Virus record (IMG/VR): IMGVR_UViG_3300005841_000941
Span: 1-38,095 of that record
Direction: 5' to 3' (one strand)
Source: a virus
DNA length: 38,095 nt
Below, in pieces: positions 1-6,227 of the stretch. The first letter of the stretch is position 1; each line of letters opens with the position of its first letter. Under the pieces are notes generated by a model. The model made no database searches. It had not been told where the DNA came from and was given only the letters and a program-made list of their open reading frames with translations. The position numbers and the translations under genes are program-made.

Positions 1-204
1 GTGTGGTCGGCGCGTGGCCTCTCGCTGGTTGACGTAGTCGAGGTCGGCGGCGACGCCGACGAGGACGACCTGATGGCGCGCTTGCTCGACATCGCTGTCG
101 AGGTTGTTGAGCTGGCCGCTGCGCAGGGCCGCGACCCGCACGAGGTGGCGCGCGAACTCGCTGGACCCCCACCCCAACCCCGACACCTACGGGCTGTCAG
201 TTGA
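1..204 (+). CDS. Hypothetical protein, probably cut by the window edge
   Basis: An open frame runs from the first base to TGA at 202-204. The readable 67 residues are acidic at first (an EDD stretch) and then form a likely helix around MARLLDIAVEVVELAA. A GTG lies at base 1, but the frame is open at the edge and no ribosome binding site can be seen, so the true start may be upstream; an ATG at 73 is an alternative. It is followed 26 nt later by another small + strand gene, as expected for a phage early operon. No family is recognised. Confidence 0.5.
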   Translation: MWSARGLSLVDVVEVGGDADEDDLMARLLDIAVEVVELAAAQGRDPHEVARELAGPPPQPRHLRAVS

Positions 205-230
205 CCCGCGAACGAAGGGAGCCGTGAACC

Positions 231-488
231 GTGGCTAGCGCTTTGGCATCCACCTCAATCCGCCTTGCGACCGAGTACGGCAAGGCGATCGTCGACCGCG
301 AGCACCGGGTAGCGCCTGCGGTCCACGCGCTCGACAGAGCGGAGACCGACGAGGAACGTGAGGCAGCGGCCGGCGAGCTGCTCGCCGCCGTCGCTGTCGC
401 CGACGAGGCGTACAAGCGCCGGGTCGATCGCATCCTCGTCCACATGGTCAGCACCGACCAAGAGCACGTCCCGGCGGAGCGATCGTGA
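231..488 (+). CDS. Hypothetical protein, 85 aa, helical and charged
   Basis: GTG start with a purine-rich AAGGGAG about 10 nt upstream. A GTG at 222 is unusable because it meets a stop after four codons. The protein is rich in Ala, Glu and Arg, with long predicted helices and no Cys or membrane segment (REHRVAPAVHALDRAETDEEREAA region). Its stop overlaps the start of the next gene (GTGA at 485-488), implying translational coupling. No function is recognised; it may be a small structural or regulatory early protein. Confidence 0.6.
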   Translation: MASALASTSIRLATEYGKAIVDREHRVAPAVHALDRAETDEEREAAAGELLAAVAVADEAYKRRVDRILVHMVSTDQEHVPAERS

Positions 489-652
489 GCGACGCCAGCG
501 AGCCGCGAGGCGGGCGCAACCTCGACCAGGAACGGCGTGGCGAACGGGCCAAGCCGACGCCGCGCTTGATCCGCAAGCCGATCGCGCTGCCGCCGATGCA
601 GCGCGTCCAGACCACGCCGCCAGAGAGCGGCAGAAAAGGAGGAGACCAATGA
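485..652 (+). CDS. Hypothetical basic protein, 55 aa
   Basis: This short frame starts at GTG 485, overlapping the previous stop by 4 nt, and ends at TGA 650-652, which itself overlaps the next ATG. The product is very basic and Pro/Arg-rich (PRGGRNLDQERRGERAKPTPR near the N-terminus) and looks unstructured. The case for it being real rests on the GTGA and ATGA overlaps at its two ends and on the lack of any other gene to fill the gap. No family is recognised. Confidence 0.5.
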   Translation: MSDASEPRGGRNLDQERRGERAKPTPRLIRKPIALPPMQRVQTTPPESGRKGGDQ

Positions 653-837
653 CGGTCGAGGCTGTTGTAACCCTGCGCGTTCCACTCAAGGGGGTGCGAC
701 CCGACGACGACCCCGGAGACCGGCTCCGAACCGCGACCCAGCTCGTTGACGCGATCCTCCCCCCCGACGCGCTGCCCGATGGCTCCGAAGTCGCCGAGGT
801 GCGGACAGAGATCGTCGACACGGAGCTGGCGGCGTAG
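649..837 (+). CDS. Hypothetical protein, 62 aa
   Basis: ATG start at 649 inside the previous stop (ATGA), with a strong Shine-Dalgarno AAAGGAGG at about 635-642. The frame is open further upstream, but the ribosome site and overlap favour this start. The sequence has a short beta-like N-terminus (VEAVVTLRVPLKGV), an acidic middle (DDDPGD) and a helix (LRTATQLVDAIL), ending TEIVDTELAA, so a small alpha/beta fold is plausible. It sits just ahead of the replication initiator gene. Function is unknown. Confidence 0.6.
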   Translation: MTVEAVVTLRVPLKGVRPDDDPGDRLRTATQLVDAILPPDALPDGSEVAEVRTEIVDTELAA

Positions 838-853
838 ATGGGACGGGCGCCGC

Positions 854-1684
854 GTGGCTGACACCGCTTCGACTGAGGGCGGGACGCCCAAGACGGTCGC
901 GTTCAAGAACGCCGACCTGCAGGAGGGATTCACCCAGGTCCCGAACGCGATCATGCGCGACCCGACGCTGTCGGTCGGTGCCCGCTTCACCTACGGCTTG
1001 CTCACGAGCTACGCCTGGGAAGACGAGACCTGCTTTCCGGGTCAGGCACGGCTCTCGAAAGAGGTCGGCGTCAGCGACCGGGCCCTGCGCGGCTACATCG
1101 AAGAGCTGGGGGGGCGAGGCCTCGTCGTCAAGAAGCGGCGGGGGATGGGCAGGACCAATCTCTACCGCCTGCTTACCCCCCAGGAAGCGGCAAATTCTGC
1201 CGATCAGGACCGGAACTCAGCTTCCGGTCAAGAGCGGAACGGTGCTTCCGATACTGACCGGAAGCCAGCTTCCGACGAAGAAGACACAGGGAAGAAGACG
1301 CAGGAGGAAGAAGACGAAGACACACATCTGCGTGTCGGGAAACGGGCGGTGAGCGCCTACGAGCAGGAACTTTGCCGGGAGATCGTTGGGATCTTCAACG
1401 AGGTCTTCGGCACCAGCGCCACCTTCGAGGCGAACTACGAGAAGGTCGTGCAGCGAATCCGCGAGGAACCGGACCTGGGCGGCGCTGATCACCGCCGGAT
1501 CATCGAGGCGGTCTTCGGCGGCCATCACTGGTGGGCCAAGAGCGGCGCCCCTGGCCTCGGCGTGATCTACGGCAGCCGCCAGCAGTTCGAGCGGGCGATC
1601 GACACCGCGGCCGGGCGCCCCGGCGCTGACGGCAGCACACCCGCGTCCATCTACGACCAGCACACGGAGGTCGCGAAGGTATGA
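854..1684 (+). CDS. Phage replication initiator, helix-turn-helix (lambda O/DnaD-like in role)
   Basis: This 276-aa protein probably binds the phage origin and recruits the helicase loader encoded next. The N-terminal domain (about residues 25-105) is a winged helix: a VPNAIMRDPTLSVGARFTYGLL segment, then LSKEVGVSDRALRGYIEEL as the HTH, then a wing ending TNLYRL. A low-complexity linker (about 110-160) contains a triplicated S-A-S-x-x-x-x-R pattern encoded by DNA repeats. The C-terminal domain (about 165-276) is helical and includes HHWWAKS. The GTG at 854 is chosen because upstream ATGs fall inside the previous gene or stop at once. Its stop overlaps the loader gene (ATGA). The family assignment is by domain pattern and context, so the exact family is uncertain. 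Confidence 0.75.
   Translation: MADTASTEGGTPKTVAFKNADLQEGFTQVPNAIMRDPTLSVGARFTYGLLTSYAWEDETCFPGQARLSKEVGVSDRALRGYIEELGGRGLVVKKRRGMGRTNLYRLLTPQEAANSADQDRNSASGQERNGASDTDRKPASDEEDTGKKTQEEEDEDTHLRVGKRAVSAYEQELCREIVGIFNEVFGTSATFEANYEKVVQRIREEPDLGGADHRRIIEAVFGGHHWWAKSGAPGLGVIYGSRQQFERAIDTAAGRPGADGSTPASIYDQHTEVAKV
1187..1282 (+). repeat. 24-bp iterons inside the initiator gene: candidate phage replication origin
   Basis: Three copies of a 16-bp core begin at 1211, 1235 and 1259, exactly 24 bp apart. The cores are CGGAACTCAGCTTCCG, CGGAACGGTGCTTCCG and CGGAAGCCAGCTTCCG. Each is an imperfect palindrome, and the third is perfect (CGGAAGC-CA-GCTTCCG). A degenerate copy sits one period upstream at about 1187-1202. 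A purine-rich, A-rich stretch follows (about 1275-1330) and could be an unwinding element. In phage lambda the origin iterons also lie within the O gene; the origin role here is inferred from that arrangement. Confidence 0.65.
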
Positions 1685-2382
1685 GCACCACCGCCGAGAC
1701 CGAGAAGACGACCTGCGAAGGGTGCGGCAAGGAGTTCGCGTACCAGCCCGCCACCTTCCGCGGCAACACCCTCCCGCCGCCGCCCCAGTGCGGTGATTGC
1801 GACGACTCCGACGAGGCGAAGCAGCAGGCCGAGGAAGCTGCAGAGCAGGCCCGCGACCGATTTCACCGTCGCGTCAAAGCGGCCCAGCTCCCGAGCACGT
1901 TGCTCGAGGTGGCCTACCCGGACAACACGCACGAGGCGGTCAGGGAGTGGGGCGCCGGGAAGATCCAGGGCCTTTGCCTCACCGGCACCGTTGGCGTGGG
2001 CAAGACCTACGTCGCCGCCGCGGCGACCTGGGACCGCCTGCACCGCGAGTCGATCCGCTGGGTGCGTACAGCGCAGCTCCTCACCCACCTTCGGAGTGGC
2101 TTCGGCGAGAGCGACAGCGTCACCGCGAAGCAGATCATCGCCGGCACCGGCGGGATCGTCCTCGACGACCTGGACAAGGTCAACCCGACCGAGTACGGGC
2201 GCGAGGTTCTCTTCTGCGCGATCGACGGGCGAGTCCAGGAGGGGTCGCCGCTGCTGGTGACGACGAACCTCACCTTGGGGCAGATCGGCGACCGCCTGGG
2301 CGAGGCAGTCGCCTCTCGCCTCGCTGGCTACTGCCGCACCGTCTCCATGCAGGGCGACGACAGAAGGGTGGCGCGGCGTTGA
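1681..2382 (+). CDS. DnaC/IstB-like AAA+ helicase loader with N-terminal zinc ribbon
   Basis: A 233-aa ATPase expected to load the replicative helicase at the phage origin. A zinc-ribbon-like segment comes first (C12-x2-C15 and C37-x2-C40), then a helical linker rich in Glu and Ala (43-60). The AAA+ core has Walker A GTVGVGKT (102-109), Walker B IVLDDLD (159-165), a sensor-1 segment LLVTTN (191-196) and a final arginine-rich ASRL...GDDRR region (211-229) fitting the arginine finger. The length is typical of DnaC-type loaders. The ATG overlaps the stop of the initiator gene, so the two are probably translated together. It could be called IstB-like from sequence alone, but no transposase is nearby. 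Confidence 0.85.
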   Translation: MSTTAETEKTTCEGCGKEFAYQPATFRGNTLPPPPQCGDCDDSDEAKQQAEEAAEQARDRFHRRVKAAQLPSTLLEVAYPDNTHEAVREWGAGKIQGLCLTGTVGVGKTYVAAAATWDRLHRESIRWVRTAQLLTHLRSGFGESDSVTAKQIIAGTGGIVLDDLDKVNPTEYGREVLFCAIDGRVQEGSPLLVTTNLTLGQIGDRLGEAVASRLAGYCRTVSMQGDDRRVARR

Positions 2383-3167
2383 TCAAGAAGTCAGCGAAAC
2401 AGCGCGAGCATGAAGACCGCCGCAACCGGCAGGACCGGCACCCGACCGCCGGGGCGGTGCCGTGGGCGGGCGACGACAGCACCACCGGCGACGACGCTGT
2501 CCCTGTCGGCGACGAGGTGCGCGTGTACGAGGGCGATCCCTTCAACCCCGCCGGCACAGTCGACACGGTCGCGGAGAAGAGCTTCGCCAAGCCGCCACCC
2601 GAGCCTCCATTCAAGCTGACCGGCAAGCAGTACCGGGAGCTGACTGAACGCCTTCGACCGCGGATCGCCTTCCCCAAGGAGGAGCCCTGCCCGATCACCA
2701 AGGGAGAGGTCTACCCGGTCACCTCAAAGCTGTCGTTCGTCGTCACCGGCATCACCGAAACGAAAACGGAGTGGGAGCTGCACTACACCCTGCTCGACGA
2801 TCGCGCCCACACCCTCGGCAAGCTCAGCGGATACGTGGACGGCGGCCGGGGCGCCATCGCCACCCGGAAGGGGATCGAAGGCGAGGGCGAACGCCTGGGC
2901 GGCCCGGAGTTCAGCCCCGAGACCGAGCCCGAGGCCGTGGCCGAGGAGGAGAGGGGGCTTATCGCAGCCGAGAGCAAGGACGAGACCCTCACCCGTCTGC
3001 AGCAGAACCGAGTGAAGCTCCAGGCCGACCACGACCGGATGCAAAGGGAAGGTCTGCCGTCGACCGTCCTGTGGGGGATTCGTCGGTCGATCGCGCAGCT
3101 TGACCAGCGCATCACCTACCTGAAGCACGAGATCGCCGAGCAGCGCCCGGAGAAGGAGGCGGCGTGA
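2379..3167 (+). CDS. Hypothetical protein, 262 aa, C-terminal coiled coil
   Basis: The proposed start is TTG 2379, overlapping the loader stop (TTGA) and preceded by AGAAGGG 11 nt upstream. The frame is open further upstream, but only inside the loader gene. The N-terminus is very basic (IKKSAKQREHEDRRNRQ). A compact beta-rich stretch follows (about 85-165: FKLTGKQYRELTERLRPRI, then CPITKGEVYPV and FVVTGITETKTEWELHY), with an acidic linker and a helical C-terminus (about 205-255: TLTRLQQNRVKLQADHDRM). The middle resembles small beta-barrel nucleic-acid domains only in a general way. Function is unknown. The tail may be a dimerisation helix. Confidence 0.7.
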   Translation: MIKKSAKQREHEDRRNRQDRHPTAGAVPWAGDDSTTGDDAVPVGDEVRVYEGDPFNPAGTVDTVAEKSFAKPPPEPPFKLTGKQYRELTERLRPRIAFPKEEPCPITKGEVYPVTSKLSFVVTGITETKTEWELHYTLLDDRAHTLGKLSGYVDGGRGAIATRKGIEGEGERLGGPEFSPETEPEAVAEEERGLIAAESKDETLTRLQQNRVKLQADHDRMQREGLPSTVLWGIRRSIAQLDQRITYLKHEIAEQRPEKEAA

Positions 3168-3379
3168 CTCGCTGCCACTTCTGCAAGGCGCCCTTGGCCC
3201 TGCGCTCCTGCGTACGTCCCGGCGGGCTGCCCTTCTACTGGTGGGCCTGCGGCTGCGACGACGCTGAGCTCGCCCGGCCGATCTGGACGCTGAGGATCAC
3301 GAGCTTCGAGGACGTGGTAGCCGCCGCCCGCGCCTTCCCGGAGTCGGTGCGCTTCGTGCTAGCGAGGGTGACGCCGTGA
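3164..3379 (+). CDS. Small zinc-ribbon-like protein, 71 aa
   Basis: GTG start overlapping the previous stop (GTGA). The pattern C4-x2-C7, C16 and C29-x-C31 suggests a zinc-binding knuckle; an aromatic YWWACGC patch sits in the middle. The C-terminal half is an alpha helix (FEDVVAAARAFPESVRFVLARV). It is one of three consecutive small Cys-rich or basic genes in this stretch, so it probably belongs to a set of phage accessory or host-takeover proteins. No family is recognised. Confidence 0.6.
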   Translation: MTRCHFCKAPLALRSCVRPGGLPFYWWACGCDDAELARPIWTLRITSFEDVVAAARAFPESVRFVLARVTP

Positions 3380-3588
3380 GCACCGCCGTAGCTGACCCAC
3401 TCGCCAGCATCCCGACGATCTCCGACGACGACCTCTGCCACCTGATCTCACCGGGGGTAGCAGCGGCAGCCTGTGGGGCACCCGCGCATGGGAGCTGCGC
3501 CGGCACGGAGTGGGTCGGCCAGGAGATTTGCCCGGACTGCTCGCGGCGAGTCTGCCCCGAATGCCTCGCCATCGGCCGAGGGCGATGA
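3376..3588 (+). CDS. Small zinc-ribbon protein, 70 aa
   Basis: GTG start inside the preceding stop (GTGA at 3376-3379). The C-terminal half has a treble-clef-like set of cysteines: a CAGTEWVGQEICPDC region and then RRVCPECL. The CPDC and CPEC pairs are standard zinc knuckles, and two more Cys residues lie upstream. Proteins of this type in phages often bind nucleic acid or modify host RNA polymerase; that is only a possibility here. It overlaps the next gene by 4 nt. Confidence 0.6.
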   Translation: MSTAVADPLASIPTISDDDLCHLISPGVAAAACGAPAHGSCAGTEWVGQEICPDCSRRVCPECLAIGRGR

Positions 3589-3806
3589 CGATGGCTAACC
3601 GGAGGAAGAACCGCAAGCGCCGCCCGAAGACGGGACCGCCCTGGTGGCCCTGCGAGAAGACAGGCAAGCAGGGCTTCGCCTCCAAGCTCGACGCCCTGAC
3701 GGTGCTGGCGAATGCCTCGCGCACGAGGGCGACCCAGCGCACCTACAAGTGCGGGCACTGCGGGCGCTGGCACTTGACGAGCAAGCCCAAGGTCGGGCTG
3801 TCGTGA
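3585..3806 (+). CDS. Small basic zinc-finger-like protein, 73 aa
   Basis: Start ATG 3585 overlaps the previous stop (ATGA); an in-frame ATG at 3591 is equally possible. The N-terminus is very basic (NRRKNRKRRPKTG), followed by a Cys in PPWWPCEKTGK and a C-terminal CGHCGRWHL knuckle. The arrangement (basic arm, short alpha region ALTVLANASRTRATQ, CxxC-x3-H) suggests a nucleic-acid-binding protein. It may belong to a group of small actinophage zinc proteins, but no named family is claimed. Confidence 0.6.
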   Translation: MTMANRRKNRKRRPKTGPPWWPCEKTGKQGFASKLDALTVLANASRTRATQRTYKCGHCGRWHLTSKPKVGLS

Positions 3807-4213
3807 CCGAGCAGAAGCGCCGCCCTGCGCTGACCGAGCAGATGGTCAAGGACGCGATCGTCGCGGAGTTCGGTGACGCCACTCGCTATGTACGCCCAAC
3901 CTGGCAGAGCGGTCGCTACACCCCCGGCGTGCCAGCGCGGGGCTCGATCACGGATCAGCTCGTCGCGTTGACCGGCGTCGCGAAGGCGGGCATCGACCTA
4001 GCCGTGCTGGTCCCCGGCCGCACCGATACGCGCTGGATGCACCAGTACTGCGCGCCGTGGGAGGTGCGGTTTCTGCGAGGCCGCGTGCGCTTCGAGGGTC
4101 ACAAGGGCCCCGCGCCCTTCCCTTCGGCGGTGGTGCTCATGGGTCCGATCGCCGAGCCCGGCACCGTTCGCTTCTGGGACGTGCCGCGAGCCGCGGCTAA
4201 GGTGGCGGCATGA
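3803..4213 (+). CDS. C-terminal-half Dam-like phage adenine methyltransferase relative, lacking the catalytic motif
   Basis: A 136-aa protein starting at GTG 3803 (GTGA overlap). Its centre and C-terminus match, from memory of the family, the distal part of phage N6-adenine methyltransferases of the Dam type (Pfam PF05869): AVLVPGRTDTRWMHQYC, EVRFLRGRVRFEG and APFPSAVVLMG. Family members normally carry an upstream NPPY/DPPW catalytic motif within about 170 aa. None is present here, and the N-terminal 60 residues look different (QMVKDAIVAEFGDATRYV). It may be a non-catalytic remnant, a DNA-binding subunit, or a protein with a changed role. A complete DPPY methyltransferase lies 1.2 kb downstream. 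Confidence 0.6.
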   Translation: MTEQKRRPALTEQMVKDAIVAEFGDATRYVRPTWQSGRYTPGVPARGSITDQLVALTGVAKAGIDLAVLVPGRTDTRWMHQYCAPWEVRFLRGRVRFEGHKGPAPFPSAVVLMGPIAEPGTVRFWDVPRAAAKVAA

Positions 4214-4743
4214 CTGCTGACGGGCTACCGGCAGACCTGCCGGTAGCACAGACGGCGAGCGAGGCGCTGGAATCCCAGCGGCGCTGGCTCAGCATCGCGG
4301 CGATGGAGCCCGACCCCGATGCTCGGGCCGAGGCCTTGGAGCGGGCTTCGCGGGAAGGCAACCGCGCCGTCGACCTGGCGCTCGAGGCGGCCGACGACTT
4401 CGACCAGGCGATGCGCGAAGTCAACGCAGCCGCCAAGGCGACGCCAGGGGATTTCCAAGCGCTTCAGGACCGTCTTCTCGAGCGAGCCAACCCGCACCCA
4501 CCCGGCAGCTTCGCGGGGGAATGGTGGCTGCTCGCCCGCCGTGTTGAAGGCCTCTTCGCGCCGGCATGGGACTGGCTTGAAGATCGCCCGGTGAATCAGC
4601 TCGTCGGCGCGATCGTCGTCGTCTTCCTCATCCTCGTCGCCCTGTCAGCGGCAGCCGGGAGCTGGGTGCCGCTCGGCCTCGGCATCGTCTTCTGGTTCGT
4701 CGGCGGCTGGTTCGTTCGGCGCAACACGAAGGGCTCGCCGTGA
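4210..4743 (+). CDS. Membrane protein, 177 aa, with a cytoplasmic helical domain
   Basis: ATG start inside the previous stop (ATGA). The first 120 residues are a charged helical domain (ALESQRRWLSIAAM, ALERASREGNRAVDLALEA). Two adjacent membrane segments follow (about 131-151, LVGAIVVVFLILVALSAAAG, and 152-169, VPLGLGIVFWFVGGWFV) with a short basic tail RRNTKGSP. A tail-anchored hairpin of this kind suits a phage inner-membrane protein such as an exclusion factor or holin-like regulator, but nothing specific is recognised. An 11-bp perfect palindrome lies in its first 13 codons. Confidence 0.65.
   Translation: MTADGLPADLPVAQTASEALESQRRWLSIAAMEPDPDARAEALERASREGNRAVDLALEAADDFDQAMREVNAAAKATPGDFQALQDRLLERANPHPPGSFAGEWWLLARRVEGLFAPAWDWLEDRPVNQLVGAIVVVFLILVALSAAAGSWVPLGLGIVFWFVGGWFVRRNTKGSP
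4224..4247. repeat. 24-bp palindrome, copy 1 of the ACCGGCAG-N2-CTGCCGGT element
   Basis: A perfect 11-bp inverted repeat with a 2-bp centre (AC). The inner 18 bp read ACCGGCAG-AC-CTGCCGGT. It lies inside the start of the 4210 coding region. The same half-sites with the same 2-bp spacing recur at 24088-24105. It could be a protein-binding site or an RNA hairpin near a start codon. Confidence 0.6.
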
Positions 4744-4835
4744 ACGTCGCGGTCCTGCTCGCCATCATCGCGATCTGCGTCCTGATCATCGTTCGCCGAG
4801 AGAGGCGTCGGCGTCGTCGTGCGGCGCGTCTATAG
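4740..4835 (+). CDS. 31-aa single-span membrane peptide
   Basis: GTG at 4740 overlaps the previous stop (GTGA) and the frame ends at TAG 4833-4835. It encodes a hydrophobic segment (VAVLLAIIAICVLIIV) followed by a dense arginine tail (RRERRRRRRAARL). This is the usual build of tiny phage inner-membrane peptides with a positively charged cytoplasmic end. The overlap and the well-formed TM-plus-basic layout argue that it is real despite its size. A role cannot be assigned. Confidence 0.5.
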   Translation: MNVAVLLAIIAICVLIIVRRERRRRRRAARL

Positions 4836-5315
4836 TTCGGCTCGTCCGGTGGGGTCCCGCAACCAGCTTCGTGCTCAGGCGGCGGGGCCTGCAAAGTGGC
4901 ACCTGGGTACTCCTATGCCAAAATCGGACACGAGGCTCCCCGCCTCCACCCCGCCGCCGGGCGCCTGGTAAGCGTCCGAGACAACGGCGGCGGGAATCTT
5001 CTCCCTGGCGATATCGCGGTCAGGGAAGCCGGACGATCGAGCCTCGCCCGCGTGCCTTGGCGACGCGCGGGCAGGCCGATCGCCGATTGCTGCTGTGGTG
5101 TAACGAGCCGATCAACAAGCCAGCACGCGGGGACGAAAGCAAACCCTGATGCCCGATGCGCCGGAGAGTTCCAGGCGCGGGGCGCCAACGAGCGGATATG
5201 ACGGGCCGCTCGACCTCGAGGAGCCGGGTGACGAATCGGAAGCCCCGGCCAGCAGCACCCTCAACTTCGCAGCGACCGGCGGGGTAGCTAGCTGCGTTGT
5301 CGTTGCAGTAGGCGA

Positions 5316-5344
5316 CCCCCCGGCGATTGAACCTCGCCGGGGGG
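5316..5344. terminator. Very stable 10-bp hairpin, no T-tract
   Basis: CCCCCCGGCG (5316-5325) pairs perfectly with CGCCGGGGGG (5335-5344) around a 9-nt loop. The 3' flank is CACATG rather than T-rich, so it is a weak candidate for an intrinsic terminator and may be part of a structured leader upstream of the methyltransferase. Confidence 0.4.
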
Positions 5345-5380
5345 CACATGCCCACCGGGAGCTATCCCCGATGGACGACA

Positions 5381-5433
5381 CCCACGGTCGCAAGCCGTGG
5401 GCGCTCGGTCAATCGACGAGGGGGAGTAGCTCC
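5381..5433 (+). promoter_or_regulatory. Leader hairpins covering the methyltransferase ribosome site
   Basis: A perfect 7-bp stem CCCACGG/CCGTGGG lies at 5381-5401. Just before the ATG at 5435, the Shine-Dalgarno GGAG (5423-5426) can pair with CTCC (5430-5433) across a TAG loop. The short stem is weak alone but directly covers the ribosome site, so translation control of the methyltransferase is possible. Confidence 0.35.
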
Positions 5434-5434
5434 G

Positions 5435-6067
5435 ATGCGACCGTTCTACGACAGGGACGGCATCACGATCTACCACGGCGACCTACGTGAGCTGTGGCCG
5501 ATCGAGGCCGAGGTGATCGTCACCGATCCCCCCTACGGGATGAACTACCGCAGCGGCCGGCGCAAGTCGCACGACTCGCAGCCGATCGCCGGGGACCGCG
5601 ACACCGAGCTTCGCGACTGGATGCTCGAGCAATGGCAGGACCGGCCTGCCCTCGTCTTCGGCACCTGGCGAGCCGGGCGCCCGATGTGCCGCACGCTGTT
5701 GGTCTGGGACAAGATGCTCGGGCCCGGCATGGGCGACCTGAGCCTGCCGTGGGGACCGGGCCACGAGGAGATCTACGTACGCGGTCAGGGCTGGGTTAAG
5801 GCCGAGAAGCGCCAGAGCAACGTCCTTCGCTTCAAGGGGTACGCCTCACGCGACGGCGAGCGCCCCGACCACCCGACTCCCAAGCCCGTCGAGTTAATGC
5901 GCCACCTCCTCGAACGCTGCCCCGCCGGCACCGTGCTCGACCCGTTCATGGGCGCCGGCAGCACCCTCGTCGCGGCCAAGCAGCTCGGCCGCCGGGCGAT
6001 CGGCGTCGAGCTGGAGGAGCGCTACTGCGAGATGGCGGTGCAGCGCTTGGAGCGGGTCGATGCCTGA
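5435..6067 (+). CDS. DNA methyltransferase, beta-type (DPPY first, then FxGxG)
   Basis: A 210-aa site-specific DNA methyltransferase, N6-adenine or N4-cytosine, probably protecting phage DNA from host restriction. Motif IV DPPYGMNY is at 31-38. HPTPKPVELM (146-155) precedes motif I, LDPFMGAGST (168-177), and GVELEERYCE follows (190-199). The catalytic motif lying before the SAM-binding motif is the beta-class order. It is short because the target-recognition region between motifs is only about 100 residues. Start ATG 5435 has GAGGGGGAG 8 nt upstream; an open frame further upstream lies in non-coding-looking DNA. No restriction endonuclease is adjacent, so it is probably an orphan. Confidence 0.9.
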   Translation: MRPFYDRDGITIYHGDLRELWPIEAEVIVTDPPYGMNYRSGRRKSHDSQPIAGDRDTELRDWMLEQWQDRPALVFGTWRAGRPMCRTLLVWDKMLGPGMGDLSLPWGPGHEEIYVRGQGWVKAEKRQSNVLRFKGYASRDGERPDHPTPKPVELMRHLLERCPAGTVLDPFMGAGSTLVAAKQLGRRAIGVELEERYCEMAVQRLERVDA

Positions 6068-6170
6068 GGACCGCAGGCGCCGGGTTGAGAACGCCGCCCT
6101 CGTCGTCATCGCCGTGGGTTCGCTGGCTGGCATCGTCGTCATCCAGAGGCAGATCGACAACAGGAGGTAA
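6060..6170 (+). CDS. 36-aa single-span membrane peptide
   Basis: ATG 6060 overlaps the end of the methyltransferase by 8 nt, and the frame ends at TAA 6168-6170. The product has a basic N-terminus (MPEDRRRRVEN), one hydrophobic span (AALVVIAVGSLAGIVVI) and a polar tail (QRQIDNRR). The stop codon lies within the strong ribosome site of the next mini-gene. The well-formed TM and overlap support it; function is unknown. Confidence 0.45.
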   Translation: MPEDRRRRVENAALVVIAVGSLAGIVVIQRQIDNRR

Positions 6171-6176
6171 CCGCTG

Positions 6177-6227
6177 ATGCACGACGACAAGACCTGGGAC
6201 CGCAGCGACGACAACACCGGCGACTAG
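6177..6227 (+). CDS. 16-residue acidic mini-ORF with a near-perfect ribosome site
   Basis: AGGAGGT at 6162-6168 sits 8 nt before ATG 6177, the best-matched ribosome site in this part of the window. The peptide MHDDKTWDRSDDNTGD is highly acidic and ends at TAG 6225-6227, whose last base begins the next GTG. It may be a real micropeptide or a leader whose translation couples to the next gene. Confidence is limited by its length. Confidence 0.35.
   Translation: MHDDKTWDRSDDNTGD

Larger units (their letters stand above)
4836..5434. other. About 600-nt gap with no convincing gene, several hairpins
   Basis: Between the 31-aa peptide and the methyltransferase no frame looks protein-like: the candidates at 4896-5201 and 5149-5490 (+) and 5020-5355 (-) lack ribosome sites and domain-like composition. 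Inverted repeats include GCCCGCG/CGCGGGC (5046-5052/5066-5072), a 10-bp stem at 5316-5344, a 7-bp stem at 5381-5401 and GGAG/CTCC at 5423-5433. In an otherwise tightly packed phage region this size of gap suggests a structured RNA or a regulatory leader. Confidence 0.45.

Noticed and set aside
1211-1274. CRISPR-like short repeats
   Set aside because: Only three 16-bp cores with 8-nt gaps, inside a coding region; far too short for spacers and consistent with iterons.
1681-2382. IstB transposition helper protein
   Set aside because: The AAA+ motifs would fit, but there is no IstA transposase or IS ends and it is coupled to a replication initiator, so a DnaC-type loader is favoured.
5311-5345. 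tRNA T-arm-like sequence (GGTTCAATC on the minus strand)
   Set aside because: The stem is a simple 10-bp hairpin; the G53-C61 type pairing and the rest of a cloverleaf are missing.
4896-5490. Two + strand frames (4896-5201 and 5149-5490) in the large gap
   Set aside because: No ribosome sites, unprotein-like composition, and the second runs into the methyltransferase in another frame.
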